Assembly (NCBI GenBank): GCA_903832295.1
Contig: CAILAZ010000309.1
Span: 26,595-90,594 of the forward strand
Reading direction: 5' to 3'
DNA from: an uncultured Acidobacteriota bacterium
GTDB taxonomy: Bacteria; Acidobacteriota; Terriglobia; Terriglobales; Acidobacteriaceae
Length of the DNA: 64,000 bases
Part shown: piece by piece, positions 9,637-19,125 of the stretch
How the letters are laid out: every line of letters starts with the position of its first letter
How positions within the stretch are numbered: position 1 is the first letter of the stretch
Translations under genes and position numbers: made by a program
The notes under the pieces: model-generated
Databases searched by the model: none
Told to the model about the DNA's origin: nothing
What the model saw: the letters and a program-made list of their open reading frames with translations, nothing else

Positions 9637-10369
9637 TCAGATGCTGGCTCTCAAAGAGAACATTGTAGCCGCGCTGGAAAAGCTGGAGATGAATGCGCAT
9701 GGCCTCGCGGGCCTTTGCGGGGTTGCGCTGCTTTAATGCCTCGAGAATCTTAACGTGACCGCGAAGGGCAATCTCCAAGCCCTCTTCGAGAAGCAGACTC
9801 TTGGTGATGAGTTCCATCGACTGCTCACGGATGCTGGACAAAATCCCATTCAGCACGTCATTTTTGGCGGCGCTGCCGATACAGACGTGAAATGAGAGAT
9901 CGAGCTTTGAGAATTCGATCGCGTCGCGGACAAACTCCTTCATCTGCTCGACCAGGATCTCCATCTGCTGAAGTTCTGCCGCGGAAATCCGCTCGGCGCA
10001 TAGAGCGACAACTTCGGTTTCAAGGAATAGCCGGGCCTCGACGAATTCACGCAGCGCCTTCTCATCGGCCAGCAATCCACCCCTGAGCCAGGAACCGGTG
10101 AGATAGGCGGATGGTTGCTCTGCTACAAAACTTCCGCCGCCGGCGCGGACACGGATGACTCCGATGAATGCCAGCGAGGCCAGCGCCTCACGCAGACTGG
10201 AGCGTCCGACGTTGAATGCCTTGCACAGTTCAGCCTCAGAGGGAAGCTTCTCTCCGGGCTGCCACGCCCCTTCAGCAATGCAAGCAGCAAGTTTTTTCGC
10301 CACTTGTTCGCTTAAGGTGACTCGGGACAGCGTATCCAAGTTCAACAACTTAGAGTTAGTCGCATCCAC
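9626..10369 (-). CDS. GntR-family (FadR/FCD) transcriptional regulator, LldR/LutR-like
   Basis: N-terminal wHTH (GEKLPSEAELCKAFNVGRSSLREALASLAFIGVIRVRAGGGSFV) plus FCD-type C-domain; divergent from lactate permease. Confidence 0.88.
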   Translation of the reverse strand: MDATNSKLLNLDTLSRVTLSEQVAKKLAACIAEGAWQPGEKLPSEAELCKAFNVGRSSLREALASLAFIGVIRVRAGGGSFVAEQPSAYLTGSWLRGGLLADEKALREFVEARLFLETEVVALCAERISAAELQQMEILVEQMKEFVRDAIEFSKLDLSFHVCIGSAAKNDVLNGILSSIREQSMELITKSLLLEEGLEIALRGHVKILEALKQRNPAKAREAMRIHLQLFQRGYNVLFESQHLKQG

Positions 10370-10416
10370 GAACTAAGCATAGGGAAAAAGAAAGTTGCGG
10401 TCAATCGGATTTGCTA

Positions 10417-10429
10417 CTTGTCTGACAAG
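10417..10429. promoter_or_regulatory. Candidate LldR-type operator CTTGTC-T-GACAAG
   Basis: 13-bp palindrome in the divergent intergenic region; matches TNGTNNNACNA (TTGTCTGACAA). Confidence 0.65.
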
Positions 10430-10552
10430 CTGACCTGCTGTATTGTCTTTCCACTCAAAGCCACTGAGTAACGCGCCCGAAACGGAGCGCGAAGGGAAAA
10501 AGGGTCAGAATACTGCCGACCCAATCCTGATGGCCCTCGACGGAGGTTCTAC

Positions 10553-12403
10553 TTGAGCTCCCACACTGTTTCCGCAGCTAGCGCTAACAAGGTTCCAACG
10601 CCTTCACAGCCTAGCCCGAACTACTTGATATCCGCACTGGTTGTTGCCGCGGGAGTAATCGCCGCGGTGATTATCTTGAGACTGCCTTCGCTGGGAGGAG
10701 CCTGGCAGCAGAATTACGATCCAACGGGACACTGGTTTCTGTCCACGTTGATTGCCGCTATTCCGATCGTGGTGTTGCTGGGTACGCTGGCGCTGGGTCA
10801 CATCAAGGCGCACTACGCAGCCCTGGCCGGGCTGGCAGCGGCTCTACTTACGGCAATTTTCGGATTCCACATGCCGACACAACTGGCCGCCGCCACGGCG
10901 GTGTACGGCGCAGGCTACGGCCTGTTTCCAATCGGCTGGATTGTGCTGAACGTGATCTTCATGTACCAACTGACGGTGGAGTCAGGGCGATTCACCGTGC
11001 TGCAACATAGCTTGACGGGGATCACCAAGGACCGCCGGTTGCAGTTGCTGCTGATTGCATTCTGCTTTGGCGCATTCTTCGAGGGTGCAGCCGGGTTTGG
11101 AACGCCTGTGGCAGTAACGGCTGCACTGCTGATTGGACTCGGATTCAAGCCGCTTCAGGCTTCTGGGTTGTCGCTGATCGCAAACACGGCCCCGGTGGCA
11201 TTCGGGGCGCTGGGCACGCCGATCATCGCACTTGCGAAGGTGACTGGGTTTAGCGAGGTGATTCTCTCGGCGATGGCCGGACGTATCCTGACGCCGTTCT
11301 GCATCCTGGTTCCCTTCTGGCTGGTGTGGGCGTTTGCAGGGTTCAAGGGCATGGTTGAAGTGTGGCCGGCGATTCTGGTTGCGGGTGTCACGTTTGCAAT
11401 CCCGCAGTTGCTGGTCTCAAATCTGCATGGCCCGTGGGTGGTGAACGTTGTGGCTTCGGTGGTTTCCATGATGTGCCTGATTGGATTCCTCCTGATCTGG
11501 AAGCCGAAGAGGATATGGAAATTCGAGGGACAAGAGGAAGAGGAGCAGGCTGAACTGGCGCGCGGAGAAATCAAGCAGACGTATTCGCGGAAAGAGATCA
11601 CGCAGGCCTGGGTTCCGTGGGTGATTCTGAGCGTAATCGTATTTGTGTGGGGTACGCAGACCGGCAAGCTGTGGATGAACACGCCGGAGAAGATATTCCC
11701 CTCGACTGCAAGCTGGTCCACAAAGCCCAGTGAAATCACCAATCCTCAATTCAAGGTAGCAGTGCTGCACAACATGGTGGAGCGAGTTCAGCCGGTGGTT
11801 CCGAAGCCGACAAAAGAGCCGGCAGTTTACGGACTGAACTGGGTGAGCGCCACGGGAACGGGAATTCTACTGGCGGCAATTCTCTCCGGGCTCATCATGG
11901 GGCAGGGACCGGGCAAGATTTTCTCAATTTTCCTGAAGACTGTAGTGAAGGTGCGATTCTCACTGCTGACGATTGCGGCCATGCTGGGGATTGGCATGCT
12001 GACGCGCTACTCCGGGCTGGACGCCACACTGGGGCTTGCGTTTGCGCGTACGGGCCATCTGTATCCATTCTTTGGCACGCTGCTGGGTTGGATGGGCGTG
12101 GCGGTTACGGGCTCGGATACATCGTCAAACGTACTGTTTGGCAGCTTGCAGAAGATCACCGCACAGCAGATCGGCGTTTCTCCGGTGCTGATGTCAGCGG
12201 CGAACACGACGGGCGGGGTTATGGGCAAGATGATCGATGCGCAGAGCATCGTGGTGGCCTCGACCGCGACGCAATGGTATGGGCACGAAGGCGACATTCT
12301 GCGTTACGTCTTCCTGCACTCGCTGGCGTTGGCTGCGCTGGTGGGCGCTCTCATTTTCATGATGGCGTATGTGTATCCGTTTACCCAGCTGGTGGTTCAC
12401 TAA
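10553..12403 (+). CDS. lldP: L-lactate permease
   Basis: 616 aa, LldP-family; TTG start preceded by GACGGAGG; followed by lutC and lutBA. Confidence 0.92.
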   Translation: MSSHTVSAASANKVPTPSQPSPNYLISALVVAAGVIAAVIILRLPSLGGAWQQNYDPTGHWFLSTLIAAIPIVVLLGTLALGHIKAHYAALAGLAAALLTAIFGFHMPTQLAAATAVYGAGYGLFPIGWIVLNVIFMYQLTVESGRFTVLQHSLTGITKDRRLQLLLIAFCFGAFFEGAAGFGTPVAVTAALLIGLGFKPLQASGLSLIANTAPVAFGALGTPIIALAKVTGFSEVILSAMAGRILTPFCILVPFWLVWAFAGFKGMVEVWPAILVAGVTFAIPQLLVSNLHGPWVVNVVASVVSMMCLIGFLLIWKPKRIWKFEGQEEEEQAELARGEIKQTYSRKEITQAWVPWVILSVIVFVWGTQTGKLWMNTPEKIFPSTASWSTKPSEITNPQFKVAVLHNMVERVQPVVPKPTKEPAVYGLNWVSATGTGILLAAILSGLIMGQGPGKIFSIFLKTVVKVRFSLLTIAAMLGIGMLTRYSGLDATLGLAFARTGHLYPFFGTLLGWMGVAVTGSDTSSNVLFGSLQKITAQQIGVSPVLMSAANTTGGVMGKMIDAQSIVVASTATQWYGHEGDILRYVFLHSLALAALVGALIFMMAYVYPFTQLVVH

Positions 12404-12421
12404 ACACGCGTTAGAAGTGCA

Positions 12422-12447
12422 TGGCGGACGGCTAAGGCCGTCCGCCA
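12422..12447 (+). other. Intercistronic stem-loop lldP/lutC without T-tract
   Basis: TGGCGGACGGC-TAAG-GCCGTCCGCCA, perfect 11-bp stem. Confidence 0.7.
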
Positions 12448-12460
12448 ATAGAAGGAAATT

Positions 12461-13039
12461 ATGAACGCAATTCTGGAATCGTCACAGGTTTTCGAATCTT
12501 TCAGAACGCGCGCTGAAGCGGTGAGCGCCCAGGTGGAACGCGTTGCAACAAGCGAGCTGGCACTGGAGCTGATTATCAGCAAATTGCATCTCGAGGGTGT
12601 GCGAGACGAGGCCCATTGCTACGCGGTGTGGGCCGAGTGTCCAATGATAGGCACCCCGGAGAAGAAGCGGCTGGAGGCCGCGGTGCCGGGCCTGAAATTT
12701 GATGTGACACGTGAACTGGCGGCGGATGCAAAGGTGGGAGTGAGCCAGATGGACTGGGCGCTGGCCAATACAGGCACGCTTGTGCAGAGGGCGGATGAGG
12801 TGGATCGGCGGCTGGTATCGACCCTGCCCCTGCTGCACATAGCGCTGGTGGCAACGGCGGCCCTTCTTCCCGATCTTCCCTCGGTGCTGGCGAGAATCGA
12901 CCCGGCGAAGTCAAAGTACTTCTCATTTATCACGGGACCGAGCCGCACGGCAGACATCGAACGAGTGTTGACAATTGGAGTGCACGGCCCGGAACGGCTC
13001 CTGATTGTGCTTGTGGACGACCTGGAGGTGACGGCGTGA
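12461..13039 (+). CDS. lutC: Lactate utilization protein C (LUD domain)
   Basis: ADAKVGVSQMDWALANTGTLV..., SFITGPSRTADIERVLTIGVHGPERLLIVLVD. Confidence 0.88.
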   Translation: MNAILESSQVFESFRTRAEAVSAQVERVATSELALELIISKLHLEGVRDEAHCYAVWAECPMIGTPEKKRLEAAVPGLKFDVTRELAADAKVGVSQMDWALANTGTLVQRADEVDRRLVSTLPLLHIALVATAALLPDLPSVLARIDPAKSKYFSFITGPSRTADIERVLTIGVHGPERLLIVLVDDLEVTA

Positions 13040-15168
13040 AACAGGAATTCAAGCAATCCATACTCGATGCGCTGGCAAACCCGAATCTGACTGGAGCGCT
13101 GGGGAATTTCTCGGTGGCGTACCGCGCAGGGCGGGCCAAGGCTTACGAGGGCGTTGATTTTGAGGCGCTCCGCGATCAGATTGCAGAAATCAAGTCTTCC
13201 GCGTCCTCGCAATTCGATGTGCTGGCAGAACGGTTTTCGCAAGCGGCAGAGGCACAGGGGACAAAGGTATTCCGCACGAATGATCCGCAAGCGGTGAAGG
13301 ACTACATTCTCCGGCTGGCGCAGGATCGTGGAGTAAAGAGGATCGCCAAGTCAAAGTCGATGGCGACCGAGGAGATTCATCTTAACAAGCACCTGGAAAA
13401 GGCTGGCATCGATGTGCAGGAAACTGATCTCGGCGAGTGGATTATCCAGCTTGCAGGCCAGACGCCCTCGCACATGGTAATGCCCGCCATTCACATGACC
13501 AAGGAAGAGGTCGCCGACGTTTTCAGCAACAAGGTGGAAGATGGGCAGAAGCCGGATATTCCGAAACTGGTGAAATTCGCGCGAGGCAAGCTCCGCCCGA
13601 TGTTTCTAAGTGCCGAGATGGGAATCAGCGGCGCCAACATTGCGGTAGCGGAAACAGGCAGCATCGTCATCGTGACCAATGAAGGCAACGCCAGACTGGT
13701 GACTACACTGCCGAAGATTCATGTGGCGATTGTGGGACTGGAGAAGCTGGTGGAGCATTTCCAGGACATCGCGCCGATTCTGATTGCACTCCCCAAGAGC
13801 GCTACCGCGCAACTGCTGACCAGCTACGTTTCCATCATCAGCGGGCCGGTACCGAACACGGACGGCTCAGCCAAAGAGTTGCACGTGATCCTGATGGACA
13901 ACCGGCGCAATGAGATGTCGCACGATCCCCGTTTCAAGCAGGCCCTGCAATGCATCCGGTGTGCATCCTGCCTGAACGTCTGCCCGGTGTTCAGGCTGGT
14001 GGGCGGGCATGTGTTCGGCAAGGTGTACACGGGTGGCATTGGCACGATCCTTACGGCGTGGTTCAGTGCGCTCAAGGAATCCGACGAAATCCAGAGCCTT
14101 TGTATCCAATGCGGCAATTGCAAAGACGTGTGCCCCGGCAAGATCGATATCCCGGACCTGATTCTGGAGTTGCGACGCCGACTTGCCGTGGAACAGGGGC
14201 AGCCCTTGATACAGAAGGCGATCTTCTCAGTGGTCAACAACCGGAGGCTGTTCCATACCATGATGCGGGCTGCATCGATTGGGCAGAAGCCGTTTGCAAA
14301 GCAGGGATTCATCCGCCATCTGCCGCTTTTCCTGAGCAACATGACGGAGAACCGTTCACTGCCTGCGATTGCCGATGTTCCATTCCGTGACCGAATCAAG
14401 CAGATCGAGCAGCCCAAGTGCACGGAGAAGGCCGCGTTCTACGGAGGGTGCCTGATCGACTTCGCGTACCCAGGGATGGGCGAGTCCGTGGTAAAGGTGC
14501 TGAACAAGGCGGGCATCGAGGTAATCTTTCCCGAGGGCCAGACCTGCTGCGGCGCTCCGGCGCGATACAGCGGAGCTTACGAAGTTGCCGCGCAGAACGG
14601 AGCCGACAACATCAAGGCGCTGCTGGGAGAGGATGTGGACTATATCGTTTCGGCGTGCCCCACATGCACGGTAGCGCTGAAGCACGACTTCATCGCCAAC
14701 CTGGAATCCGTGGGGCGCACGGAGGAACTCCCGGCGGCACGACGGCTGGCGGAAAAGGTGGTGGATTTTTCCACGCTTGCCAGCCAGTTGGTGGAGCAGG
14801 GCAGGCTGAAGTTCAAGGCGGGCATTGAGCCGATGAAATTTACGTACCACGACTCATGCCACTTCAAGCGCACGCTGCACGCCGACCAGACTCCGCGCAA
14901 GCTGATGAAGCAGGCGGGATACGAAGTGGTTGAGATGGAAGAGGCTGACATGTGCTGCGGAATGGGCGGCTCCTACTCGATCAAGCTCCCCGAGATTTCG
15001 GCCCCGATTCTCGAACGCAAACTGGTGAACATTGAAAAGACGGGAGTGCCGCTGCTGCTGATCGACTGCCCGGGGTGCGTGATGCAGATCGGTGGAGGCC
15101 TGGACAAGCGTGCTTCCAACATCAAGGTGGAGCACACGGCACAGCGACTGGCAGAGTGCCTTGAATAG
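13036..15168 (+). CDS. LutB-LutA fusion: LUD domain, ferredoxin domain, two CCG domains
   Basis: LUD segment (GANIAVAETGSIVIVTNEGNARL), CIRCASCLNVCPVF/CIQCGNCKDVCPGKIDIP, CCG segments (TCCGAPARYSG, MCCGMGGSYSIK). Confidence 0.9.
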   Translation: MKQEFKQSILDALANPNLTGALGNFSVAYRAGRAKAYEGVDFEALRDQIAEIKSSASSQFDVLAERFSQAAEAQGTKVFRTNDPQAVKDYILRLAQDRGVKRIAKSKSMATEEIHLNKHLEKAGIDVQETDLGEWIIQLAGQTPSHMVMPAIHMTKEEVADVFSNKVEDGQKPDIPKLVKFARGKLRPMFLSAEMGISGANIAVAETGSIVIVTNEGNARLVTTLPKIHVAIVGLEKLVEHFQDIAPILIALPKSATAQLLTSYVSIISGPVPNTDGSAKELHVILMDNRRNEMSHDPRFKQALQCIRCASCLNVCPVFRLVGGHVFGKVYTGGIGTILTAWFSALKESDEIQSLCIQCGNCKDVCPGKIDIPDLILELRRRLAVEQGQPLIQKAIFSVVNNRRLFHTMMRAASIGQKPFAKQGFIRHLPLFLSNMTENRSLPAIADVPFRDRIKQIEQPKCTEKAAFYGGCLIDFAYPGMGESVVKVLNKAGIEVIFPEGQTCCGAPARYSGAYEVAAQNGADNIKALLGEDVDYIVSACPTCTVALKHDFIANLESVGRTEELPAARRLAEKVVDFSTLASQLVEQGRLKFKAGIEPMKFTYHDSCHFKRTLHADQTPRKLMKQAGYEVVEMEEADMCCGMGGSYSIKLPEISAPILERKLVNIEKTGVPLLLIDCPGCVMQIGGGLDKRASNIKVEHTAQRLAECLE

Positions 15169-15190
15169 CAGTAACCGGTGAATCACTTCA

Positions 15191-15219
15191 GCCCGCACAG
15201 ATTCTGTGCGGGCCTTTTT
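15191..15219 (+). terminator. Rho-independent terminator of the lut operon
   Basis: GCCCGCACAG-ATT-CTGTGCGGGC followed by CTTTTT. Confidence 0.85.
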
Positions 15220-15231
15220 CGGTTGGCGAGT

Positions 15232-16521
15232 CTATCCGCAAGACTGAAGTTCCTTGCCCCTGGTCTCAGGAAGCATCAGCACCGAGATGATCATGACCGC
15301 ATAAGCCAAGGCAGCGAATACGGCGATTGCCCGGCCGAGGGTGAGGCGAACGCTGAGGTAGCCAACCAGGGTTGGAAACAGCGCTCCGACTCCGCGGCCG
15401 ATGTTGTAGGAGAAACCCTGTCCGGAGCCGCGCACGCGGCTAGGAAACAGCTCGGTGAAATATGCGCCAAAGGGACTGAAGGAGCCGGACGCAAAGAATC
15501 CGAGCGGGAAACCCAGTACCACGACGAAGCCATTGCCAATGGGCATAGAGGTGTAGGCGGTGACGGTGAGGGCGCAGCAGGCGGCAAAGAGAATCAAGGA
15601 CTTCTTTCGTCCAAGCGCGTCGGAAAGATACGCTCCGGTGAGATACCCGCAGAAGGAGCCGCCGATGATGACGATCATATAGGCCCCGGTGTTGAGCACC
15701 GAGAGGTGGCGCACCGTCTTGAGATAGGTGGGCAGCCAGGTGGTGATGGCGTAGTAGCCTCCCTGTGCTCCCACACTCAGGGCCGATGCCATCACGGTGG
15801 TCTTCAGCAGTGACGGAGAGAATATCTCGAGAAAGCGTAAACTGCCGCCCTCGGATGCGAGTTCGCGGCGGGTACGAAGATAGACCTCGGGCTCAGGGAC
15901 ATAACGGCGAATGTAGAACACCAGCAACGCGGGGAGAATTCCGATCCAGAACATCGCGCGCCAGGCAAGGTTCGGCGGGAGCCAGGAGAACATTGCGACA
16001 GAACAGATGGCGGCAATTCCCCACCCTATGGCCCAGCCTCCCTGAACGGTGCCAACGGCTTTGCCGCGGTGTTCAGCGCGAATGGTTTCCCCCATCAACA
16101 CTGAGCCAACGGCCCATTCTCCACCGAAGCCCAATCCCTGGAGGCCTCGAACGATGAGCAACTGCCAGAAGTTGGTGGTGAATCCGCTGAGGAAGGTAAA
16201 CACCGCGAACCAGAGAATCGTCCACTGTAAAACACGGGTACGTCCGAATCGATCTGCGAGCAGTCCCGCGAGCCATCCTCCCACTGCGGAAATGAGCAGA
16301 GCCGCAGTTCCGAGCATTCCAGCTTCCCCCTTGGTGATGTGCCAGGCGGCAATCAAGCTGGGAATGACAAAGCTGTACACCATTACGTCCATACCGTCGA
16401 GCGCCCAACCTCCGAAGGTTGCGACGAAGGTACTCCGCTCGGAACGGGTCAACTCGGTGAACCACGCATTCGGCGCGTGCGCTCTGGTTGAGGCCGGTGT
16501 TGCCTTGGAAGGAGTGCCCAT
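15232..16521 (-). CDS. MFS transporter (carboxylate:H+ symporter-like)
   Basis: 429 aa, about 12 TM; ADRFGRTRVLQW, GLGFGGEWAVGSVLMGE, DALGRKKSL. Confidence 0.85.
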   Translation of the reverse strand: MGTPSKATPASTRAHAPNAWFTELTRSERSTFVATFGGWALDGMDVMVYSFVIPSLIAAWHITKGEAGMLGTAALLISAVGGWLAGLLADRFGRTRVLQWTILWFAVFTFLSGFTTNFWQLLIVRGLQGLGFGGEWAVGSVLMGETIRAEHRGKAVGTVQGGWAIGWGIAAICSVAMFSWLPPNLAWRAMFWIGILPALLVFYIRRYVPEPEVYLRTRRELASEGGSLRFLEIFSPSLLKTTVMASALSVGAQGGYYAITTWLPTYLKTVRHLSVLNTGAYMIVIIGGSFCGYLTGAYLSDALGRKKSLILFAACCALTVTAYTSMPIGNGFVVVLGFPLGFFASGSFSPFGAYFTELFPSRVRGSGQGFSYNIGRGVGALFPTLVGYLSVRLTLGRAIAVFAALAYAVMIISVLMLPETRGKELQSCG

Positions 16522-16556
16522 AAACTTCTCCTGTCTAGGAATGTGATGAAAGCAAA

Positions 16557-17318
16557 TCAGCGCCCAAACGTCTTGAGCGTTACGCCGTCCTTATCGAGCT
16601 TGTGCTTTATGGCCTTGATCATTGCAAGCGCGCCCGCAGTGTCTCCGTGCACACAGATTGTTTCCGCTTGAATCGGTATCCCGGTCCCGTCAATGGCCAG
16701 GACTGTTCGATTGCGCACCATGTTCAAGACTCTTTGCGCGATGAAGTCAACATCCTGAAGGACTGCTCCCGCCTGAGTCCGGGGCACCAACCCGCCACTC
16801 CGGGTGTATGCACGGTCCGCAAACACCTCCTGCACGAAGGGCAGGCCTGCAGCCTGTGCCGCGGCGACCATGGCTGAACCACTGAGGCACACCATGATCA
16901 ACTCCGGGTCCACGGCCTTGATGGCTTGCGCAATTGCAGTTGCAACCGACGGGTTCTCCGCAGCCTTGTTATACAGCGCACCGTGGGCTTTTACATGATG
17001 GAGGCGTACGCCTGCGCGCCTGCAAAACGCCCAGAGTGCACCGACCTGATAAGTGACGTCGGCGGAAACTTCCTCGGCCGACACATTGATCTCCCGGCGA
17101 CCGAAGCCGACCAAGTCAGGATAGGAAGGATGTGCTCCAACGGCTACTCCGCACTGAACAGCGAGTCTGACCGTCTGCCACATTCTTGCCGGGTTGGAAG
17201 CATGAAAGCCACAGGCCACATTTGCGGAGGTGATGAGTGGCATGACCTGCTCGTCGATGCCGCAATCGTAAACCCCGAAACCTTCTCCCATATCGCAGTT
17301 CAGATCAATCGATAACAT
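16557..17318 (-). CDS. pxpA: 5-oxoprolinase subunit A (LamB/YcsF family)
   Basis: MLSIDLNCDMGEGFG...SANVACGFHASNP...VKAHGALYNKA. Confidence 0.92.
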   Translation of the reverse strand: MLSIDLNCDMGEGFGVYDCGIDEQVMPLITSANVACGFHASNPARMWQTVRLAVQCGVAVGAHPSYPDLVGFGRREINVSAEEVSADVTYQVGALWAFCRRAGVRLHHVKAHGALYNKAAENPSVATAIAQAIKAVDPELIMVCLSGSAMVAAAQAAGLPFVQEVFADRAYTRSGGLVPRTQAGAVLQDVDFIAQRVLNMVRNRTVLAIDGTGIPIQAETICVHGDTAGALAMIKAIKHKLDKDGVTLKTFGR

Positions 17319-18255
17319 GGCTGAGTCTCCGGTGAGCATCTTCATAGCAAGCCTGTTCGGCGATAAGGGCAGCAACGGCTTCTCGATCTGTGCAGATGGT
17401 GAACCTCACACGGTCGCCTGCTTTCATCTGCGCTACCTTGGGCAGATCGGGGCCGATGACTGTGGCTATCTTTGCGTATCCTCCAGTGGTCTGGCAATCG
17501 GAGGCCATGATGATAGGCATGCCGCTGCCGGGGACCTGAACCGATCCAGGACACAGCGCGTCGGAGACGATATCCGGGCCGCTGCCGTGGGCGATGGCAG
17601 GTCCCTCCAGTAGATAACCCATGCGGTCATGCCGGGTAGAGACAACATAGGGGCTATTGAGGAAGGTCAGCATCCCCTCGTCGGTAAAATGGTCATTTTG
17701 AGGGCCAAGCATGGCGCGCAATTGAAGATCACTTTCATAGGCTGGAACAAGGGACGATGGAAGTTCTGTGCGAGAGCTGCGGGAACATTCAGACGGAGCG
17801 ATGGAGAGGACATCCCCACTTTTCAGAGCTCTACCTTCATACCCTCCAAGATGAGCACGCAAGAATGTGGAACGGCTTCCCATGATCTCCGGCACGTCGA
17901 TTCCCCCTCGAAAAGCGACGTAGGACCGGCAACCAGTTACCGCGCATCGGAAAGCAAGCTCACTGCCGGGAGCAACGTAAAGAGCCGACCAGTTGGGGAT
18001 GCGGGCTCCATCCAACTGGGCCTGCATTTCTGCGCCGCAAATTGCAACGTAAACCCTGGCGGAGAATCTGAAACGGGCCCCGCGCATTGTCATTTCCACG
18101 ACAGCAGCGTTGCGCGGATTGCCCGCGAGGATATTGGCCATCGTGAATGCATAACGGTCCATGGCACCGGAAAGCGGCATTCCGAAAGCGCGATACCCGG
18201 AACGCCCATGATCCTGCACGGTACTCAAGATTCCGGGATCAATGACTGTGAGCAC
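17305..18255 (-). CDS. pxpC: 5-oxoprolinase subunit C (biotin-dependent carboxyltransferase-like, KipA)
   Basis: VIDPGILSTVQDHGRSGYRAFGMPLSGAMDRYAF..., AFRGGIDVPEIMGSRST. Confidence 0.9.
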   Translation of the reverse strand: MLTVIDPGILSTVQDHGRSGYRAFGMPLSGAMDRYAFTMANILAGNPRNAAVVEMTMRGARFRFSARVYVAICGAEMQAQLDGARIPNWSALYVAPGSELAFRCAVTGCRSYVAFRGGIDVPEIMGSRSTFLRAHLGGYEGRALKSGDVLSIAPSECSRSSRTELPSSLVPAYESDLQLRAMLGPQNDHFTDEGMLTFLNSPYVVSTRHDRMGYLLEGPAIAHGSGPDIVSDALCPGSVQVPGSGMPIIMASDCQTTGGYAKIATVIGPDLPKVAQMKAGDRVRFTICTDREAVAALIAEQACYEDAHRRLSHVID

Positions 18256-18994
18256 GGTTCTCGCCTCGGGCTGAAACGGTCATGAGCGGAGCGTAGGTAC
18301 CTGAATCAACCTGCTCCCTGATGGAGATGTATTCATCTTCAGAAATGGGTGCAAATTGAAGGTAGTCTCCGGCCGCAAAGAGAAATGGGCTTGGGGCGAG
18401 CGGGCGGAAGATGGTCACCGGGGTGCGCCCGATCAGTTGCCATCCGCCGGGGCTCTCCACAGGATAGATTCCGGTCTGCCGAGCGGCAATGCCAACCGAT
18501 CCGGCCGCGATCTTCACCCGGGGCACAGCGAGCCGGGGCGCAGCAATGCGCTCTGGAAGACCGCCGAGATAGGGAAAACCGGGCATGAATCCGAGCATAT
18601 AGACGAGGTATGGCAAAGAGGAATGAAGCGCGATCACCTCCTGCGCTGTTATGCCATTGTGCCGTGCAACAAACTCGAGATCGGGACCGAATTCGCCACC
18701 GTAACACACGGGGATTGTAATGGTTCTCCTGGTTTCGTTTACTCCCGCGGGTTCGGGGCTCTCCAATAACTCCGCAACCCTCTGCTGGAGGGCTTGCCAG
18801 CTGATGACGGCGGGATCGAAGTAGATCATGAGGGAGCGATAGGTGGGAACAACCTCGAGGATACGCGTCGGCATTTGGGCCATCAGAGTGCCGGCAAGGC
18901 GATGGACCCGTGCATTCACCACGGGATCTATCTCGTCGCCGAACTCAACGACCAATCCTTGCTCGCCTGCTTCGAGTATGCGAATCGGCTTCAT
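18239..18994 (-). CDS. pxpB: 5-oxoprolinase subunit B (KipI family)
   Basis: CYGGEFGPDLEFVARHNGIT..., MLGFMPGFPYLGGLPERIAAPRL, VPRVKIAAGSVGIAARQTGIYPVESPGGWQLIGRTP. Start set at MKPIRILEAG. Confidence 0.9.
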   Translation of the reverse strand: MKPIRILEAGEQGLVVEFGDEIDPVVNARVHRLAGTLMAQMPTRILEVVPTYRSLMIYFDPAVISWQALQQRVAELLESPEPAGVNETRRTITIPVCYGGEFGPDLEFVARHNGITAQEVIALHSSLPYLVYMLGFMPGFPYLGGLPERIAAPRLAVPRVKIAAGSVGIAARQTGIYPVESPGGWQLIGRTPVTIFRPLAPSPFLFAAGDYLQFAPISEDEYISIREQVDSGTYAPLMTVSARGENRAHSH

Positions 18995-19125
18995 CGTCTC
19001 CCCGGAGAGACCGTTGCGTGATCCGGCTATTATGCCACCCCGCTTCCGGGACAACCAATCGGCAAGCCAGGTTCGCTAGACGCGAGACCGCTGCTTCCAT
19101 GCATATTGCGCGGAAGCGGAACGGT

